37,198 nt of DNA. Origin: Prevotellaceae bacterium UBA7028 (GTDB taxonomy: Bacteria; Bacteroidota; Bacteroidia; Bacteroidales; Bacteroidaceae). Positions 16,658 to 25,185 of this stretch are shown in pieces. Location of the stretch: positions 1 through 37,198 of the forward strand of contig DLBF01000010.1 in assembly GCA_002494215.1 (NCBI GenBank), written 5' to 3'. Numbering within the stretch: the first letter of the stretch is position 1; every line of letters begins with the position of its first letter. The position numbers and the translations under genes were made by a program. The notes beneath the pieces are model-generated. The model was not told the DNA's origin. It worked only from the letters and a program-made list of their open reading frames with translations, and ran no database searches.

Positions 16658-17650
16658 TTAAAGCGAAAGCTTTTCACTTATTTCCAACATCTTGTTGATA
16701 GACTTAACAGCTTTGTCGGCTACTTCCTTCTCCACCTCTACTGTTGGCCATTCGTATTTCAGGCAGTTATAGAGTTTCTGCATAGTGATAAGTTTCATGT
16801 AATTACACTCGTTGCAGGCACAGGTACTGTCATCTGGTGGAGCAGGAATAAAGGTCTTCTGTGGACAAGCCTTCTGCATCTCGTGCAGGATACCGCTCTC
16901 TGTTGCCACAATAAACTCTGTTGCCTCGTCGCTTATGCTGAACTTCAGCAGAGCAGCTGTACTGCCTACCTTGTCAGCCACCTTCACCACAGCACCCTTG
17001 CATTCGGGATGTACCAGCACCTTGGCCTTAGGATGTTCAGCCTTTAGCTTCAGAATCTTCTCTAAGGAGAACTTGGCATGAACATGGCAACATCCATTCC
17101 ACAGCACCATGTTACGGCCTGTTATACTGTTAATGTAATTACCCAGGTTTTCATCAGGACCAAAGATAATCTTCTCGTCCTTTGGGAAGCTCTCCACAAT
17201 CTGCTTGGCATTACTGCTGGTAACCACAACATCCGTTACAGCCTTGGTGGCTGCCGTGGTATTTACATAGCTTATAACCGTATGACCGGGATGTGCCTTC
17301 ACGAAGGCTTCAAACTCCTTAGCCGGACAACTCTCGGCCAACGAACAGGTAGCATTCAGATCGGGAACCAGTACCACCTTGTCAGGACAGAGAATCTTGT
17401 TGGTCTCACCCATAAAGTGAACGCCGCACATTACTATGATGTCTGCATCCGTCTTGGCAGCTTTCTGAGCCAGCGCCAGACTGTCACCAATAAAATCTGC
17501 TATATCCTGTATTTCACCGTCTGTGTAATAGTGTGCCATAATAACGGCATTCTTCTCCTTACACATCCTTTTTATTTCAGCCTTAATATCTACACCTTCT
17601 GGGATAGGTTCATCGATGTAGCCCAGTTCCTTCCACTTTTTATCAACCAT
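16658..17650 (-). CDS. nadA: quinolinate synthase
   Basis: A 330-residue cytosolic enzyme that condenses iminoaspartate with dihydroxyacetone phosphate to quinolinate, in NAD synthesis. Diagnostic features: VIMAHYYTDGEIQDIADFIG at 36-55, MCGVHFMGETNKIL at 74-87, and cysteines for the 4Fe-4S cluster at 102 (NATCSLAE), 187/188 (WNGCCHVH) and in CACNECNYM (277-282). Length fits the shorter NadA class. No nadB or nadC is adjacent. The upstream side faces the putative origin region. Confidence 0.96.
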   Translation of the reverse strand: MVDKKWKELGYIDEPIPEGVDIKAEIKRMCKEKNAVIMAHYYTDGEIQDIADFIGDSLALAQKAAKTDADIIVMCGVHFMGETNKILCPDKVVLVPDLNATCSLAESCPAKEFEAFVKAHPGHTVISYVNTTAATKAVTDVVVTSSNAKQIVESFPKDEKIIFGPDENLGNYINSITGRNMVLWNGCCHVHAKFSLEKILKLKAEHPKAKVLVHPECKGAVVKVADKVGSTAALLKFSISDEATEFIVATESGILHEMQKACPQKTFIPAPPDDSTCACNECNYMKLITMQKLYNCLKYEWPTVEVEKEVADKAVKSINKMLEISEKLSL

Positions 17651-17689
17651 ATATTATTATATTTATTCTTTTTCCTTTTTAAAATAAAG

Positions 17690-18080
17690 ATGTAATGATA
17701 ATGATGATGTGCTGTTGATAATGTTGAAAACTATGGATAATGTTATGCATAAATATACAATTCACATTTCTTGGTTCTTATTAACATACTTATCAACAAT
17801 CATTCATTACTTATATCTTGCTCATTTATATATATTTTAGCTTCTTTTCGGTTTATAATTATTAACACCTGTTTATAACTTGCAAATATAAAAATTTTCC
17901 TGCATATATTGGTTTAATAACTCAAGAAAAATGTGTTGAAACCCCCTTAATATCTTTCCTGCCTTTTGTTAATAACTATTTTAGACTGGGTTATGCACAC
18001 ATTTTTGTTAATAATCCAATATATTTCCACAGGTTTTTATCAGAGTTATCAACATATTTTGTTAATTTTGTTGATAAGTT
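17690..18080. other. candidate chromosomal replication origin: cluster of DnaA-box-like 9-mers
   Basis: The 463-base gap between nadA and the methyltransferase gene is very AT-rich and has no ORF. TTATCAACA occurs four times (17713-17721 -, 17790-17798 +, 18046-18054 +, 18069-18077 -). TTATGCACA is at 17991-17999, TTATCCATA at 17732-17740 (-), and TTATTAACA occurs four times (17778 +, 17859 +, 17967 -, 18006 -). The DnaA consensus is TTATNCACA. Box density, AT content and the absence of genes are typical of oriC, but the main box (TTATCAACA) deviates from consensus, so this is a candidate only. Confidence 0.5.
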
Positions 18081-18085
18081 TAAGA

Positions 18086-18113
18086 CAATTCATAATTCAC
18101 AATTCATAATTGG
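18086..18113. repeat. heptamer array (attcata/attcaca units) in front of the methyltransferase start
   Basis: Four units of AATTCAT/AATTCAC end immediately before the ATG at 18114 and occupy the place where a ribosome-binding site would be. Confidence 0.7.
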
Positions 18114-18662
18114 ATGCGTAAACTGAAAGTAACGGAAATGGGTAGGAAGAGTGTCGAGGAGTTTAAGGACTCGCACAAGCTTCCACTTGTTGTTGTGTTG
18201 GATCATGTAAGAAGTCTCTATAATGTAGGAAGTGTATTTCGTACAAGCGATGCTTTCCTTGTGCAGGGAATTTGTCTGTGTGGTATTACGGCTCAGCCTC
18301 CTCATCCCGAGATTCACAAGACTGCCCTTGGTGCCGAGGATAGTGTGGAGTGGAAGTACTTCGAGCAGACACAGGATGCCGTAAACTGGTTGAAAACTTT
18401 GGGTTATACCGTCTTGGCTATAGAGCAATGCGAGGGTAGTACCATGCTGCAGAATATGCAGTTCGATAAGGATAAGAAGTATGCTGTTGTCTTAGGAAAC
18501 GAGGTGAAGGGTGTTCAGCAAGAAGTTGTTGATATGTGCGATGGATGTATAGAGATTCCACAGTTCGGAACCAAGCACAGTATGAACGTAAGTGTTACGG
18601 CAGGTATTATAATATGGTCTATAGCTGACCGTTTTCTACTAACAGAACAACGCGCTCAATAA
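18114..18662 (+). CDS. TrmH/SpoU-family RNA 2'-O-methyltransferase
   Basis: A 182-residue SPOUT methyltransferase with all three family motifs: NVGSVFRTSDAF (motif 1), VLGNEVKGV (motif 2) and IEIPQFGTKHSMNVSVTAG (motif 3, the knot and SAM site). It methylates a ribose of tRNA or rRNA; the exact target cannot be read from sequence. There is no N-terminal RNA-binding extension, so it is a minimal family member. Its last 44 bases overlap the 3' end of the convergent DUF4294 gene. Confidence 0.92.
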   Translation: MRKLKVTEMGRKSVEEFKDSHKLPLVVVLDHVRSLYNVGSVFRTSDAFLVQGICLCGITAQPPHPEIHKTALGAEDSVEWKYFEQTQDAVNWLKTLGYTVLAIEQCEGSTMLQNMQFDKDKKYAVVLGNEVKGVQQEVVDMCDGCIEIPQFGTKHSMNVSVTAGIIIWSIADRFLLTEQRAQ

Positions 18663-19263
18663 GTTTGTCGTCGTCCTCTGGTTTATATTCTTTTTTCAGC
18701 GAAGCATGGAAGGTCCAGGCAAATATCTGATAGAATGTTGCCTTGGTAGGACCAAAGAAAGCTTTCACAATCTCGTAGGAATTCTGGTTACATTCCCTAT
18801 CCACCAACTTTATTAACAGCTTACCCTGGCTATATGTTAATTTCTTCATCTCGGGTGTATATTGCCTCTTTATATCTCTTTCTACGTTGGCAATATGCTG
18901 TTGCTTGGATTTCTTATCGGGCAGCATCTCCAGCACCTCGTAGGTTTCGGCAATAAGTCCGTTTACACGCTGGGCAATGGGCAGAACCTTCTTAACGTTA
19001 TAAACAAGTCTGTTGAATTCTCTGCGCTGCTTTTCGTTCTTGAATTTTAGGGGAGCAAAAATCCATACGCCTGGATCCCAAGTGTAGCACCAGGCAGTAT
19101 CTCCGTTTTCGATAATGGGGTCTTTGTATCTGTATAGTTTTATCTTCAGTTTATAACCTCGTGGTTCGTCTTGAACCTCGAAGTCTCCCAAATCCTCTCC
19201 CTGTGCTTTTGCAACATTAGAAAATAGGATGCATAAACCGAATATAAACAATAATTTCCTCAT
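18619..19263 (-). CDS. DUF4294 protein (exported, unknown function)
   Basis: From the ATG at 19263 (214 residues) there is a signal peptide (LLFIFGLCILFSNVAKAQ). The body matches what I know of DUF4294: RREFNRLVYNVKKVLPIA, a charged helix with VERDIKRQY, then LTYSQGKLLIKLVDRE and SYEIVKAFFG. An earlier in-frame ATG at 19302 lies in a heptamer array (MSIEH) and is unlikely. Function unknown; the family is found in Bacteroidota. The 3' end overlaps the methyltransferase gene tail-to-tail by 44 bases. Confidence 0.85.
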   Translation of the reverse strand: MRKLLFIFGLCILFSNVAKAQGEDLGDFEVQDEPRGYKLKIKLYRYKDPIIENGDTAWCYTWDPGVWIFAPLKFKNEKQRREFNRLVYNVKKVLPIAQRVNGLIAETYEVLEMLPDKKSKQQHIANVERDIKRQYTPEMKKLTYSQGKLLIKLVDRECNQNSYEIVKAFFGPTKATFYQIFAWTFHASLKKEYKPEDDDKLIERVVLLVENGQL

Positions 19264-19283
19264 TTTCGGATGCAAAAATAAGA

Positions 19284-19321
19284 AATAATGTTCAATGCTC
19301 AATGTACAATGCTTAATGTTT
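19284..19321. repeat. heptamer array (gttcaat/gctcaat units)
   Basis: Units of the form (G/T)(T/C)(T/A)CAAT in tandem in the divergent gap upstream of the DUF4294 gene. Confidence 0.7.
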
Positions 19322-19332
19322 AAACTTTTTTG

Positions 19333-19340
19333 TATCTTTG
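19333..19340 (+). promoter_or_regulatory. -7 element (TATCTTTG) of the radical SAM-SemiSWEET-glycosidase operon
   Basis: Perfect TAnnTTTG, 21 bases before the ATG at 19361. It is the only promoter element seen for the four genes up to 22897. Confidence 0.65.
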
Positions 19341-19360
19341 TGAGGAATTAGAACAATTTT

Positions 19361-20137
19361 ATGAGTACAATAATCTATCCTTCACCCATTTTCGGACCTA
19401 TTCATAGTCGCAGATTGGGTATATCATTGGGAATAAATCTGCTGCCAAAGGGTGGAAAATTCTGTAGCTTCGACTGCGTATATTGCGAGTGCGGACTGAA
19501 TCGTGAGCGTCGCACCCATAATCCCCTACCCTCTGCTGACGAGGTGGAAGAGTGCCTCAAGCTTAAACTTGAGGAGCTAAAGCAGGAAGGTATCACCCCC
19601 GATGTCTTCACCTTTGCAGGAAATGGCGAGCCTACGCTGAATCCTCATTTCCCAGAGGTGGTGGATCGTGTGATAAAGGTAAGGGATGAGTTTTGCCCTA
19701 ATGCCAAGATTAGTATCCTCAGTAATGCCACACAGATTCATAGGCCTGAGATTAGGGAGACGTTGTTGAAGTTCGACAATAACATCCAGAAGTTGGATAC
19801 TGTTTCTCCCCTTTATATAAATAAGGTAGATAGGCCACAGGGACATTACGATGTGGAGCAGCAGATACAGAACCTGGCACTCTTTAATGGTCATGTAATC
19901 ATTCAGACGATGTTTATGGATGGAATGTTGGATGGCGAGAGTGTTTGTAATACCACCCCCGACTACGTAGAACCTTATATAGAGGCATTGAAGCGCATCC
20001 GCCCCAGCAAGGTAATGATTTATACCATCGACCGCGAGACACCCGTGCAGGGCTTGCAGAAGGCCACTCCCGAAGTCTTGGACAGCATAGCGGAGCAGAT
20101 AAGGCAGGCAGGCTTCGAGTGTAGTGTAAGCTATTAA
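19361..20137 (+). CDS. radical SAM protein
   Basis: A 258-residue protein with the cluster motif CSFDCVYC; the CxxxCxxC cysteines are 35, 39 and 42. It also has the glycine-rich TFAGNGEPTLNPHF segment (SAM binding) and ISILSNATQI. It resembles the MoaA/wyosine-like small radical SAM proteins common in Bacteroidales. The substrate is unknown and no second cluster motif is seen. First gene of a + operon; SemiSWEET follows after 11 bases. The link to sugar genes may be incidental. Confidence 0.88.
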   Translation: MSTIIYPSPIFGPIHSRRLGISLGINLLPKGGKFCSFDCVYCECGLNRERRTHNPLPSADEVEECLKLKLEELKQEGITPDVFTFAGNGEPTLNPHFPEVVDRVIKVRDEFCPNAKISILSNATQIHRPEIRETLLKFDNNIQKLDTVSPLYINKVDRPQGHYDVEQQIQNLALFNGHVIIQTMFMDGMLDGESVCNTTPDYVEPYIEALKRIRPSKVMIYTIDRETPVQGLQKATPEVLDSIAEQIRQAGFECSVSY

Positions 20138-20148
20138 AAATCAATATT

Positions 20149-20433
20149 ATGGAACAAGGTGCATTATATGAAATATGTGGCATTTTGGCCAGCGTCTGCA
20201 TGATTCTGGGTTATCTTCCACAGGCCATTAAGACTATTCGTACACGTAATACGGATGGCATAGCCCTTCCTACCTTCCTGATGATGGGTATAGGTGCTAT
20301 TGCCTTTATGGTGCAGGGGTTGATACATAAGCCAGAAATTATATGGTCGCTATTCCTGACTAACCTTGTTACCTCCACTTGCAGCGCTATCGTCTTTGGT
20401 ATCAAGATTTATAATGATTACTTCAAGAATTAA
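20149..20433 (+). CDS. SemiSWEET-family sugar transporter
   Basis: 94 residues with three predicted helices (about 7-24, 38-58, 65-87). The PQ-loop motif is GYLPQAIKTIRTRNTDGI in helix 1. SemiSWEETs work as homodimers that carry small sugars down their gradient across the inner membrane. The glycosidase gene starts 10 bases after the stop, which supports a sugar-uptake role for the pair. Confidence 0.88.
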   Translation: MEQGALYEICGILASVCMILGYLPQAIKTIRTRNTDGIALPTFLMMGIGAIAFMVQGLIHKPEIIWSLFLTNLVTSTCSAIVFGIKIYNDYFKN

Positions 20434-20443
20434 TAAAAACCAA

Positions 20444-22480
20444 ATGAAGAAAGTTTTCCTATTCATTTCCCTCCTCTGTGCTCTGACCCTTCAGGCAGGA
20501 GAAAACAGATGGCAGATTCAAGACAGCCATTCCGTCCGATGGAATACAACAGACGGCACGCTGCCCTATAATGATCACATAGAGATGTCTGGTCTCTATG
20601 CCTCTGTGGTTTACTATTGGGGTGTGGATGCCCAGAAGCAGTTCCACATGGACCGCCACTTGGTTTTTCCTATGCTCAGGACCATTCCCAATAACACGCA
20701 TGCCAGCTGGATGCCCCGTTGCGATGTGGACTTCCTGAAGGGAATGACGGCCAACAAACGTTATATGTCTCAGGAGGAGGTAAAGACTGTTACCATCAAT
20801 GGTACGCTGAATATCTTAAGCACCATAAAGGGCGATGGCAACGAGTTTGAGGTATCGCGCCAGTATTTCCCCAGCACCCAGAGAGCTGCTGTCTGCGAGG
20901 TATATACCATCAGGAATATTGGCAATAAGAAGGAGACCATCCGCGTGCCGGCTCTCTACCAAGTCCGTACCACCAACAAGGAGGATGGTACACGAGGCTC
21001 TTATAAGCTGGTGGCCCGGACAGCATTCGAGGAGGATTTTATGCAGACCTTGGAGCCAGGGGAAAAAGCAGAATTCTATTGTTCTATTCAGGCTTTTGCC
21101 GAGGCTGATGAGAAGGAGATAGCCTTGCATATTAAATCTGAACTGGAATGGCGACAGATATTTGTGGATAAGGTTGCCAAAGAGAAACTGATATTCGAAT
21201 GCCCTGATAAGACCATCGAAACCCTCTTCCAGATGAGTAAGATTCGTGCCAGCGAGAGTATCTTCCATACCCAGAACGGACTGATGCACGCCCCTGGAGG
21301 CGAGTCGTACTATGCAGCCATGTGGTGCAACGATCAGGCGGAATATGTGAATCCTTTCTTCCCTTTCCTGGGTTATGACAAGGGCAACGAGAGTGCTATG
21401 ACCACTTGGCGATGCTATCTGAAACTTATCAATCCTGAATACAAGTACGTCCCCTGGAGTATTATTTGCGGAGGGGATGATGTCTTCGGACGTTTCGACC
21501 GCGGAGATGCTGCCATGTTGGCTTACGGAGCCAGTCGTTATTGCCTGGAACGTGGTGATAAGGAGATTGCACAGGAGGTTTGGCCTCTGATTGAATGGTG
21601 CCTGGAATATTGCCATCGCAAGCTCAATGAGCATGGCGTTGTTGCCAGCGATGCCGATGAGTTGGAGGGGCGTCTGCCCGCTGGTAAAGCCAACCTCTGC
21701 ACCAGCAGCCTGTACTATGATGCTCTCATTAGTAGTGCTTATCTCCTAGAAGAGATTGGGAAAATTCATAATTCACAATTCATAATTCATAATTCTCAAA
21801 CCTTAATAAAAAATTATCGTAAGCAGGCAAAAGAACTTCGCGCGAACATCGATAAGTTCTTCCATGCAACGGTGGAGGGGTACGATACCTATCGTTATTA
21901 CGAGGGTAACGATGTGCTGCGCTCTTGGATTTGTATCCCCCTTACGATGGGAATTTATGATAGGGCCAAGGGAACCCTTGAGGCTATGTTCTCGCCCCAG
22001 CTGTGGACAGAGAACGGAATGCTCTCGCAGAGTGGCGACAAGATTTTCTGGGACCGCTCTACCCTCTATGGCTTCCGTGGTGCCTTTGCTGCAGGCTATG
22101 CCGATAAGGCTTTGGAATATTTGAAGAAATTCTCTGCCATCCGTCTGCTGGGCGAGCATGTCCCCTATGTGGTAGAGGCTTGGCCAGAGGGTGGTCTGCG
22201 CCATCTTTCAGCAGAGAGCGGACTCTATTGCCGTATCATCACAGAGGGCTTGCTGGGCTTCCGTCCCACAGGCTTCCGCAGCTTCACGCTCACCCCTCAG
22301 ATGCCTACCGAGTGGAATGAATACAGCCTTCAGCGGATTCATGCCTGCACGGATTCGCAACTCGATATCTATGTAGAGCGCAAGGGTTCCAAGCTTCAGG
22401 TTCGCATCAATAACAACCAGAAGCCCCTGAAGACCTATACTATTAAGCCAGGTAAGACAATAAAGGTAAATGTAAAGTAA
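20444..22480 (+). CDS. six-hairpin (alpha/alpha)6 glycosidase-like protein (exported)
   Basis: From the ATG at 20444 (678 residues) there is a signal peptide (VFLFISLLCALTLQA), an N-terminal beta-sandwich of about 230 residues and a C-terminal helical-barrel domain (ESYYAAMWCNDQAEYVNPFF; WSIICGGDDVFGRFDRGDAA; YVVEAWPEGGLRHLSAESGL). The layout resembles GH78/GH63-like six-hairpin enzymes; the exact family and substrate are not certain. An upstream ATG at 20366 overlaps the SemiSWEET gene and lacks a signal peptide, so it was rejected. Residues about 441-455 (KIHNSQFIIHNSQ) are encoded by an attcata heptamer array inserted in frame. Confidence 0.82.
   Translation: MKKVFLFISLLCALTLQAGENRWQIQDSHSVRWNTTDGTLPYNDHIEMSGLYASVVYYWGVDAQKQFHMDRHLVFPMLRTIPNNTHASWMPRCDVDFLKGMTANKRYMSQEEVKTVTINGTLNILSTIKGDGNEFEVSRQYFPSTQRAAVCEVYTIRNIGNKKETIRVPALYQVRTTNKEDGTRGSYKLVARTAFEEDFMQTLEPGEKAEFYCSIQAFAEADEKEIALHIKSELEWRQIFVDKVAKEKLIFECPDKTIETLFQMSKIRASESIFHTQNGLMHAPGGESYYAAMWCNDQAEYVNPFFPFLGYDKGNESAMTTWRCYLKLINPEYKYVPWSIICGGDDVFGRFDRGDAAMLAYGASRYCLERGDKEIAQEVWPLIEWCLEYCHRKLNEHGVVASDADELEGRLPAGKANLCTSSLYYDALISSAYLLEEIGKIHNSQFIIHNSQTLIKNYRKQAKELRANIDKFFHATVEGYDTYRYYEGNDVLRSWICIPLTMGIYDRAKGTLEAMFSPQLWTENGMLSQSGDKIFWDRSTLYGFRGAFAAGYADKALEYLKKFSAIRLLGEHVPYVVEAWPEGGLRHLSAESGLYCRIITEGLLGFRPTGFRSFTLTPQMPTEWNEYSLQRIHACTDSQLDIYVERKGSKLQVRINNNQKPLKTYTIKPGKTIKVNVK
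21766..21800. repeat. heptamer array (attcata units) inside the glycosidase coding sequence
   Basis: Five units of AATTCAT/AATTCAC/AATTCTC in tandem, identical in type to the intergenic arrays, but translated in frame as IHNSQF-IIHNSQ. Confidence 0.85.
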
Positions 22481-22498
22481 TAAAATAGAGAATAGAAA

Positions 22499-22897
22499 AT
22501 GAAGAAAATGATGTTGATGTTAGCCTTGTCTCTGGTATCTCTGGCAGGCTATTCACAGGATGTTTTGGGCAAGTGGTACACAGAGGCCGGCGATGCCCAA
22601 GTGGAAATCTATAAGGCTGGTGACAAGCTGAACGGTAAGATAATCTGGCTCTCTAAGGGTCCTGAGACAAAGGATACTCACAACCCCGACAAGAAGCTGC
22701 AGAGCCGCAAGCTGATGGGTGTTAACATTCTCTCTGGCCTTGCCAAGGGTAAGGACAAGTGGGAAGGCGGCAAGATTTATAACCCCAAGAACGGCAAGAG
22801 CTACAAATGCACCATGTGGCTGGAGGGCGAAGAACTGAAGGTAAGAGGTTACCTTGGTGTCTTCTACGAGACACAGACTTGGAGCAAGAAGAAATAA
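22499..22897 (+). CDS. DUF2147 protein (exported)
   Basis: 132 residues: a signal peptide (MLMLALSLVSLAGYSQ), then a small beta-barrel-like domain with DUF2147 marks: GKWYTEAGDAQVEIYK, LNGKIIWL, GKIYNPKNGKSYKCTMWL and VRGYLGVFYETQTW. Function unknown; such proteins are periplasmic or outer-membrane associated. It starts 18 bases after the glycosidase stop and ends the operon before the terminator at 22919. Confidence 0.88.
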   Translation: MKKMMLMLALSLVSLAGYSQDVLGKWYTEAGDAQVEIYKAGDKLNGKIIWLSKGPETKDTHNPDKKLQSRKLMGVNILSGLAKGKDKWEGGKIYNPKNGKSYKCTMWLEGEELKVRGYLGVFYETQTWSKKK

Positions 22898-22918
22898 AAC
22901 AATCACATATAAAGCAAG

Positions 22919-22950
22919 CAGCCCAAGGGACATTCCCCTGGGCTGTTTTT
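22919..22950 (+). terminator. Rho-independent terminator of the radical SAM-DUF2147 operon
   Basis: CAGCCCAAGGG and CCCCTGGGCTG pair around ACATT and are followed by TTTTT. A nearly identical hairpin, inverted, lies at 32289-32320. Confidence 0.85.
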
Positions 22951-22981
22951 CTTGTTTGCTATATTCGTTTAAGTGTGTTTA

Positions 22982-24034
22982 TTACTTGGCAAAAATGTTC
23001 ATAGGCTTTAGGGTATAGCCCTCCTCACGCAGGAGTTGAACCAATCCTTCTTCGCCAGGCAGATGCAATGCACCTACGGCAATCAGGCAAGAACTTTTCT
23101 GCACATTCTCTTTTATAACAGGAATCCATTTTTTGTTTCGTCCTACCAGAATAAAATCTTCTGCAAACTTTTTATGAGAAGATGGCTCATCTGTTGACTG
23201 CTGCTGCTCCTTTTCTATTAACAAATCATGCTCCTTTAGCGCAGCGTCCAAGTCTTGCTTAAGATATAGCTCTGCTAATTTATGTGAGTATGTTTTTGTT
23301 TTTTCTTCTTTTGCTTCTTCTTTTTTGTTTTTTAAGTCGGAACGTTTCTTACAATAACTATACAATTGATGGCTTTGCTTTGCCAGGCTGCATGTATCCA
23401 TATATATGGAATCTCCAATTCCTTCCATAAGGCCTTGTGTGGTTTCCATATAAAAGATTCGCTTACCCATTTTCTCGGCATTGTTATTTATGCCTAAATC
23501 CATAACCACAAAGTCCTTCTTCTGGTCCTTGCTTTCTTTCTTCATATCGAAAACAAAGTCAAAAAGGGCTATTACTTCACTTGTGTAATAGGGTTTTAGG
23601 GTCTCGTAATTAAGAGGGATGACTTTTTTTCTGAACTCCTTGATAACACTATCCGTATAAAGATATTCCTTCTCATTTTCGAAGATGTCCCTTAGACACT
23701 TTACGCTATCAGGCAACAAGGCGTATGCAGGATGATTATTGGTCATTAAATCATTAATAGACTTCTTAAAAAAATCAACAAATTCATTTGCGTCTGTTTC
23801 TGTTGCCACAGCATCCACACTTTCTAATATCGATTTGTATTGGGGGAGGGTATCTATTAAAGAATATTCAATACCATTTTGTGATCCGTGAAATGTTCCA
23901 AGCAGATAGGATTTTTGTGCAATACCATCTTTGGATATTTCCCAAAGGATACTCTTTACTTCATTGGTCTGAGCAATACAATTGAATGCCGTCAGATTTG
24001 CGATAAGCGAAAACAAAACTAATAGCTTTTTCAT
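22982..24034 (-). CDS. TraB/GumN family protein (exported)
   Basis: 350 residues with a signal peptide (LLVLFSLIANLTAFNCIA). The family motif SYLLGTFHGS comes early, an ATETD segment follows, and the C-terminal motif is VGALHLPGEEGLVQLLREEGYTL, split here by position rather than by a gap. TraB/GumN proteins are related to metal-dependent peptidases of the Tiki type; the conserved HG and GALH motifs are their likely metal or active sites. A lysine-rich central region (about 225-265) is an unusual insertion. The TlpA gene lies 31 bases upstream on the same strand. Confidence 0.85.
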   Translation of the reverse strand: MKKLLVLFSLIANLTAFNCIAQTNEVKSILWEISKDGIAQKSYLLGTFHGSQNGIEYSLIDTLPQYKSILESVDAVATETDANEFVDFFKKSINDLMTNNHPAYALLPDSVKCLRDIFENEKEYLYTDSVIKEFRKKVIPLNYETLKPYYTSEVIALFDFVFDMKKESKDQKKDFVVMDLGINNNAEKMGKRIFYMETTQGLMEGIGDSIYMDTCSLAKQSHQLYSYCKKRSDLKNKKEEAKEEKTKTYSHKLAELYLKQDLDAALKEHDLLIEKEQQQSTDEPSSHKKFAEDFILVGRNKKWIPVIKENVQKSSCLIAVGALHLPGEEGLVQLLREEGYTLKPMNIFAK

Positions 24035-24065
24035 ACTCTTTTTATTTTATTTTAGTTTAAGTGTG

Positions 24066-25112
24066 TTACTGGAAGATTTCTGCCAGTTTGTTGTTGATGT
24101 CTTTTCCTCTGAGGTCGTGAGCTACGACTCTGCCATCAGGACCGAACAAGTAGATGGTGGGGATGGAGTTGAAATCGTACGTCTCGGCAGCTATGTTCTG
24201 CGAGTTAAGAATCTGGGGATAAGTAATCTTGTCCTTCTCTATGGCCTTCAGGGTATCCTCAGGCTTGTCGTTAACGGCAACACCCAGCACAACGAGGCCT
24301 TTCTCCTTGTATTGCTCATAGACCTTGATAAGGTTGGGAATCTCTGCACGGCAGGGACCGCACCATGAGGCCCAAAAGTCCACCAGCACATACTTACCCT
24401 TGCCTACATAGTCGCTCAGACGTGTGGTCTTGCCATCATACTCTACAGCAAAGTCCTTGAACATATCGCCATTCAAGGGGTGGTTCAGCCTCTTGTAGAG
24501 CGATTCGATAAGGGGATGATGGCGTACGCTCTCGCCACATTGCTCGATGATGTTCAGCAGCACCTTTGCCTCGGCATCAGTCTTGTTTTTCATACCGTAC
24601 AGCATCAGTATGGCAGAGAGGTCGTTCTTATGTTCGAGCGCATAATCGGCACTCAGCTGGGCAGCCAGTTCGTTGTTGCCATCCTTGACGGCTTCTCTAA
24701 TCTTGCGGTTGCAAGGGTAGAAAGCATTGTTTAACGGCGTTCCCTCCACGTTGGGTGATTCAGCCTCGGCGTTTAGGACAATGTTTCCTGACTCAAGGAA
24801 CAGGGGGACGTAAAGATTGCGTGACCATCCCTCGAACGTCTGAAATATCATCAATTGGATAATCTTGGGACTGTCCACATAGCCGCTGAGTTCCACGTTT
24901 GTTGGGTCTTGCAGGGCTATCTTCTCTGTGATGGGCTTTTTGGTGGTTACATCCAGCAGATAGACGCTGTCCGTCAGCTCCTTTTCCGATGCCCTATAAT
25001 ACTTTATGAGGGGCTCCACATTTGCCCTGATGGTGTAGTTGTTCTCTTGTGCCCATCCTGCAATGGTGCTGCCGACAAGCAATACTATGATAAATACTCT
25101 TTTCATTTTCAT
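24066..25112 (-). CDS. TlpA-family thiol-disulfide oxidoreductase with N-terminal DUF4369-like domain
   Basis: 348 residues: signal peptide (FIIVLLVGSTIAGWA), an N-terminal beta-rich domain of the DUF4369 kind (about 25-120), a helical middle (about 125-215), and a thioredoxin domain (about 225-348) with WCGPC (Cys251, Cys254) and the cis-Pro in NSIPTIYLF. It is a periplasmic disulfide reductase, probably for extracytoplasmic thiols. It is a close paralogue of the truncated gene at 1-312, which is on the opposite strand. Confidence 0.92.
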   Translation of the reverse strand: MKMKRVFIIVLLVGSTIAGWAQENNYTIRANVEPLIKYYRASEKELTDSVYLLDVTTKKPITEKIALQDPTNVELSGYVDSPKIIQLMIFQTFEGWSRNLYVPLFLESGNIVLNAEAESPNVEGTPLNNAFYPCNRKIREAVKDGNNELAAQLSADYALEHKNDLSAILMLYGMKNKTDAEAKVLLNIIEQCGESVRHHPLIESLYKRLNHPLNGDMFKDFAVEYDGKTTRLSDYVGKGKYVLVDFWASWCGPCRAEIPNLIKVYEQYKEKGLVVLGVAVNDKPEDTLKAIEKDKITYPQILNSQNIAAETYDFNSIPTIYLFGPDGRVVAHDLRGKDINNKLAEIFQ

Positions 25113-25138
25113 TTTTTCGTTATCGTTGACGTTATAGC

Positions 25139-25183
25139 CACCCTCCTAGTTCCCCCCTCCTTGGGAGGGGTAGGGGGAGGCTT
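25139..25183. repeat. GC-rich palindromic element, copy g (reverse)
   Basis: CCCTCCTTGGGAGGGG is followed by a G-rich tail and AGGC. Read on the minus strand it starts GCCTCCCCCTACCCCTCCC, almost the same as copy k in rpoN (34953). It lies in the gap between the HTH and TlpA genes. Confidence 0.75.
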
Positions 25184-25185
25184 TT

